5,715 bases of DNA from Clostridiales bacterium (GTDB taxonomy: Bacteria > Bacillota > Clostridia > Saccharofermentanales > Saccharofermentanaceae), in contig JAGAFH010000096.1 in NCBI GenBank assembly GCA_017612755.1, positions 1 to 5,715 of the forward strand. Direction: 5' to 3'. The notes beneath the pieces are model-generated. The model was not told the origin of the DNA and did no database searches. It worked only from the letters and a program-made list of their open reading frames with translations. The translations under genes were made by a program, and so were the position numbers. Positions 5,654 to 5,715 of the stretch are shown here, in pieces. Each line of letters starts with the position of its first letter. Position 1 is the first letter of the stretch.

Positions 5654-5715
5654 TCAGGGAACTTTTTTATCTCTTTCCTTTTTTTCGGTGAGCATCTTGT
5701 TAAGGGCTACTGCAC
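5654..5715 (-). CDS. C-terminal end of an unidentified - strand protein (5' partial)
   Basis: On the - strand a frame is open from the window edge to a TGA whose complement is 5654-5656. It encodes at least 19 residues, ALNKMLTEKKERDKKVP being the last 17, with a charged, Lys-rich tail typical of a protein C-terminus. The stop sits 6 bp before the palindromic terminator as read on this strand, which supports a gene convergent with the transporter. There are too few residues to name a family. The opposite strand is also open here (from an ATG at 5651) but has no ribosome binding site, so the - strand reading is preferred. Confidence 0.5.
   Translation of the reverse strand, partial: AVALNKMLTEKKERDKKVP

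Noticed and set aside
5651..5715. A + strand gene starting at the ATG at 5651
   Set aside because: The frame is open to the window edge, but no ribosome binding site precedes it and the ATG sits directly after a terminator palindrome; the - strand C-terminus fits better.

Overview
The window looks like part of a choline uptake and activation operon from a Gram-positive, clostridia-type bacterium (Lachnospiraceae or a related gut or rumen Firmicute is my best guess). Support for this is moderate GC, frequent AGA/AGG arginine codons, strong AGGAGG-type ribosome binding sites, a GTG start, tight gene packing and a teichoic-acid-type glycerophosphotransferase homologue. The taxonomy is inferred from style and gene content; there is no marker gene. 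A spirochaete cannot be excluded, because choline kinase/cytidylyltransferase fusions are known in Treponema.

Layout on the + strand: (1) the last 33 codons of an unidentified gene (1-102); (2) a membrane-anchored CDP-glycerol glycerophosphotransferase (TagB/TagF-like) homologue (137-1411); (3) a 68-bp gap with three direct copies of TTCGTGAACA, the last containing the GTG start of the next gene; (4) a three-domain protein (1480-3249) joining an N-terminal winged-helix DNA-binding domain, a LicC-type nucleotidyltransferase and a LicA-type choline kinase; (5) a second, stand-alone LicC-type cytidylyltransferase (3237-3959) overlapping it by 13 bp; (6) a short intercistronic hairpin with two Shine-Dalgarno tracts; (7) a BCCT-family transporter (4004-5587); (8) a strong palindrome that probably ends transcription from both sides; and (9) the C-terminal end of a convergent - strand gene (5654-5715).

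Read as a pathway, the transporter imports choline, the kinase domain makes phosphocholine, and one or both nucleotidyltransferases make CDP-choline. The final transferase is not visible. No LicD phosphocholine transferase and no CDP-alcohol phosphatidyltransferase is present, so the product could be phosphocholine on a surface glycopolymer (favoured by the TagF-like neighbour) or phosphatidylcholine (as with Treponema LicCA).

The most interesting points are: a DNA-binding domain fused to both CDP-choline synthesis enzymes, beside a repeat array at its own start codon (possible autoregulation by an enzyme); two different cytidylyltransferases in one operon; and a CaiT-like transporter with an aspartate at the position linked to choline specificity in BetT and in the BetP G153D mutant.
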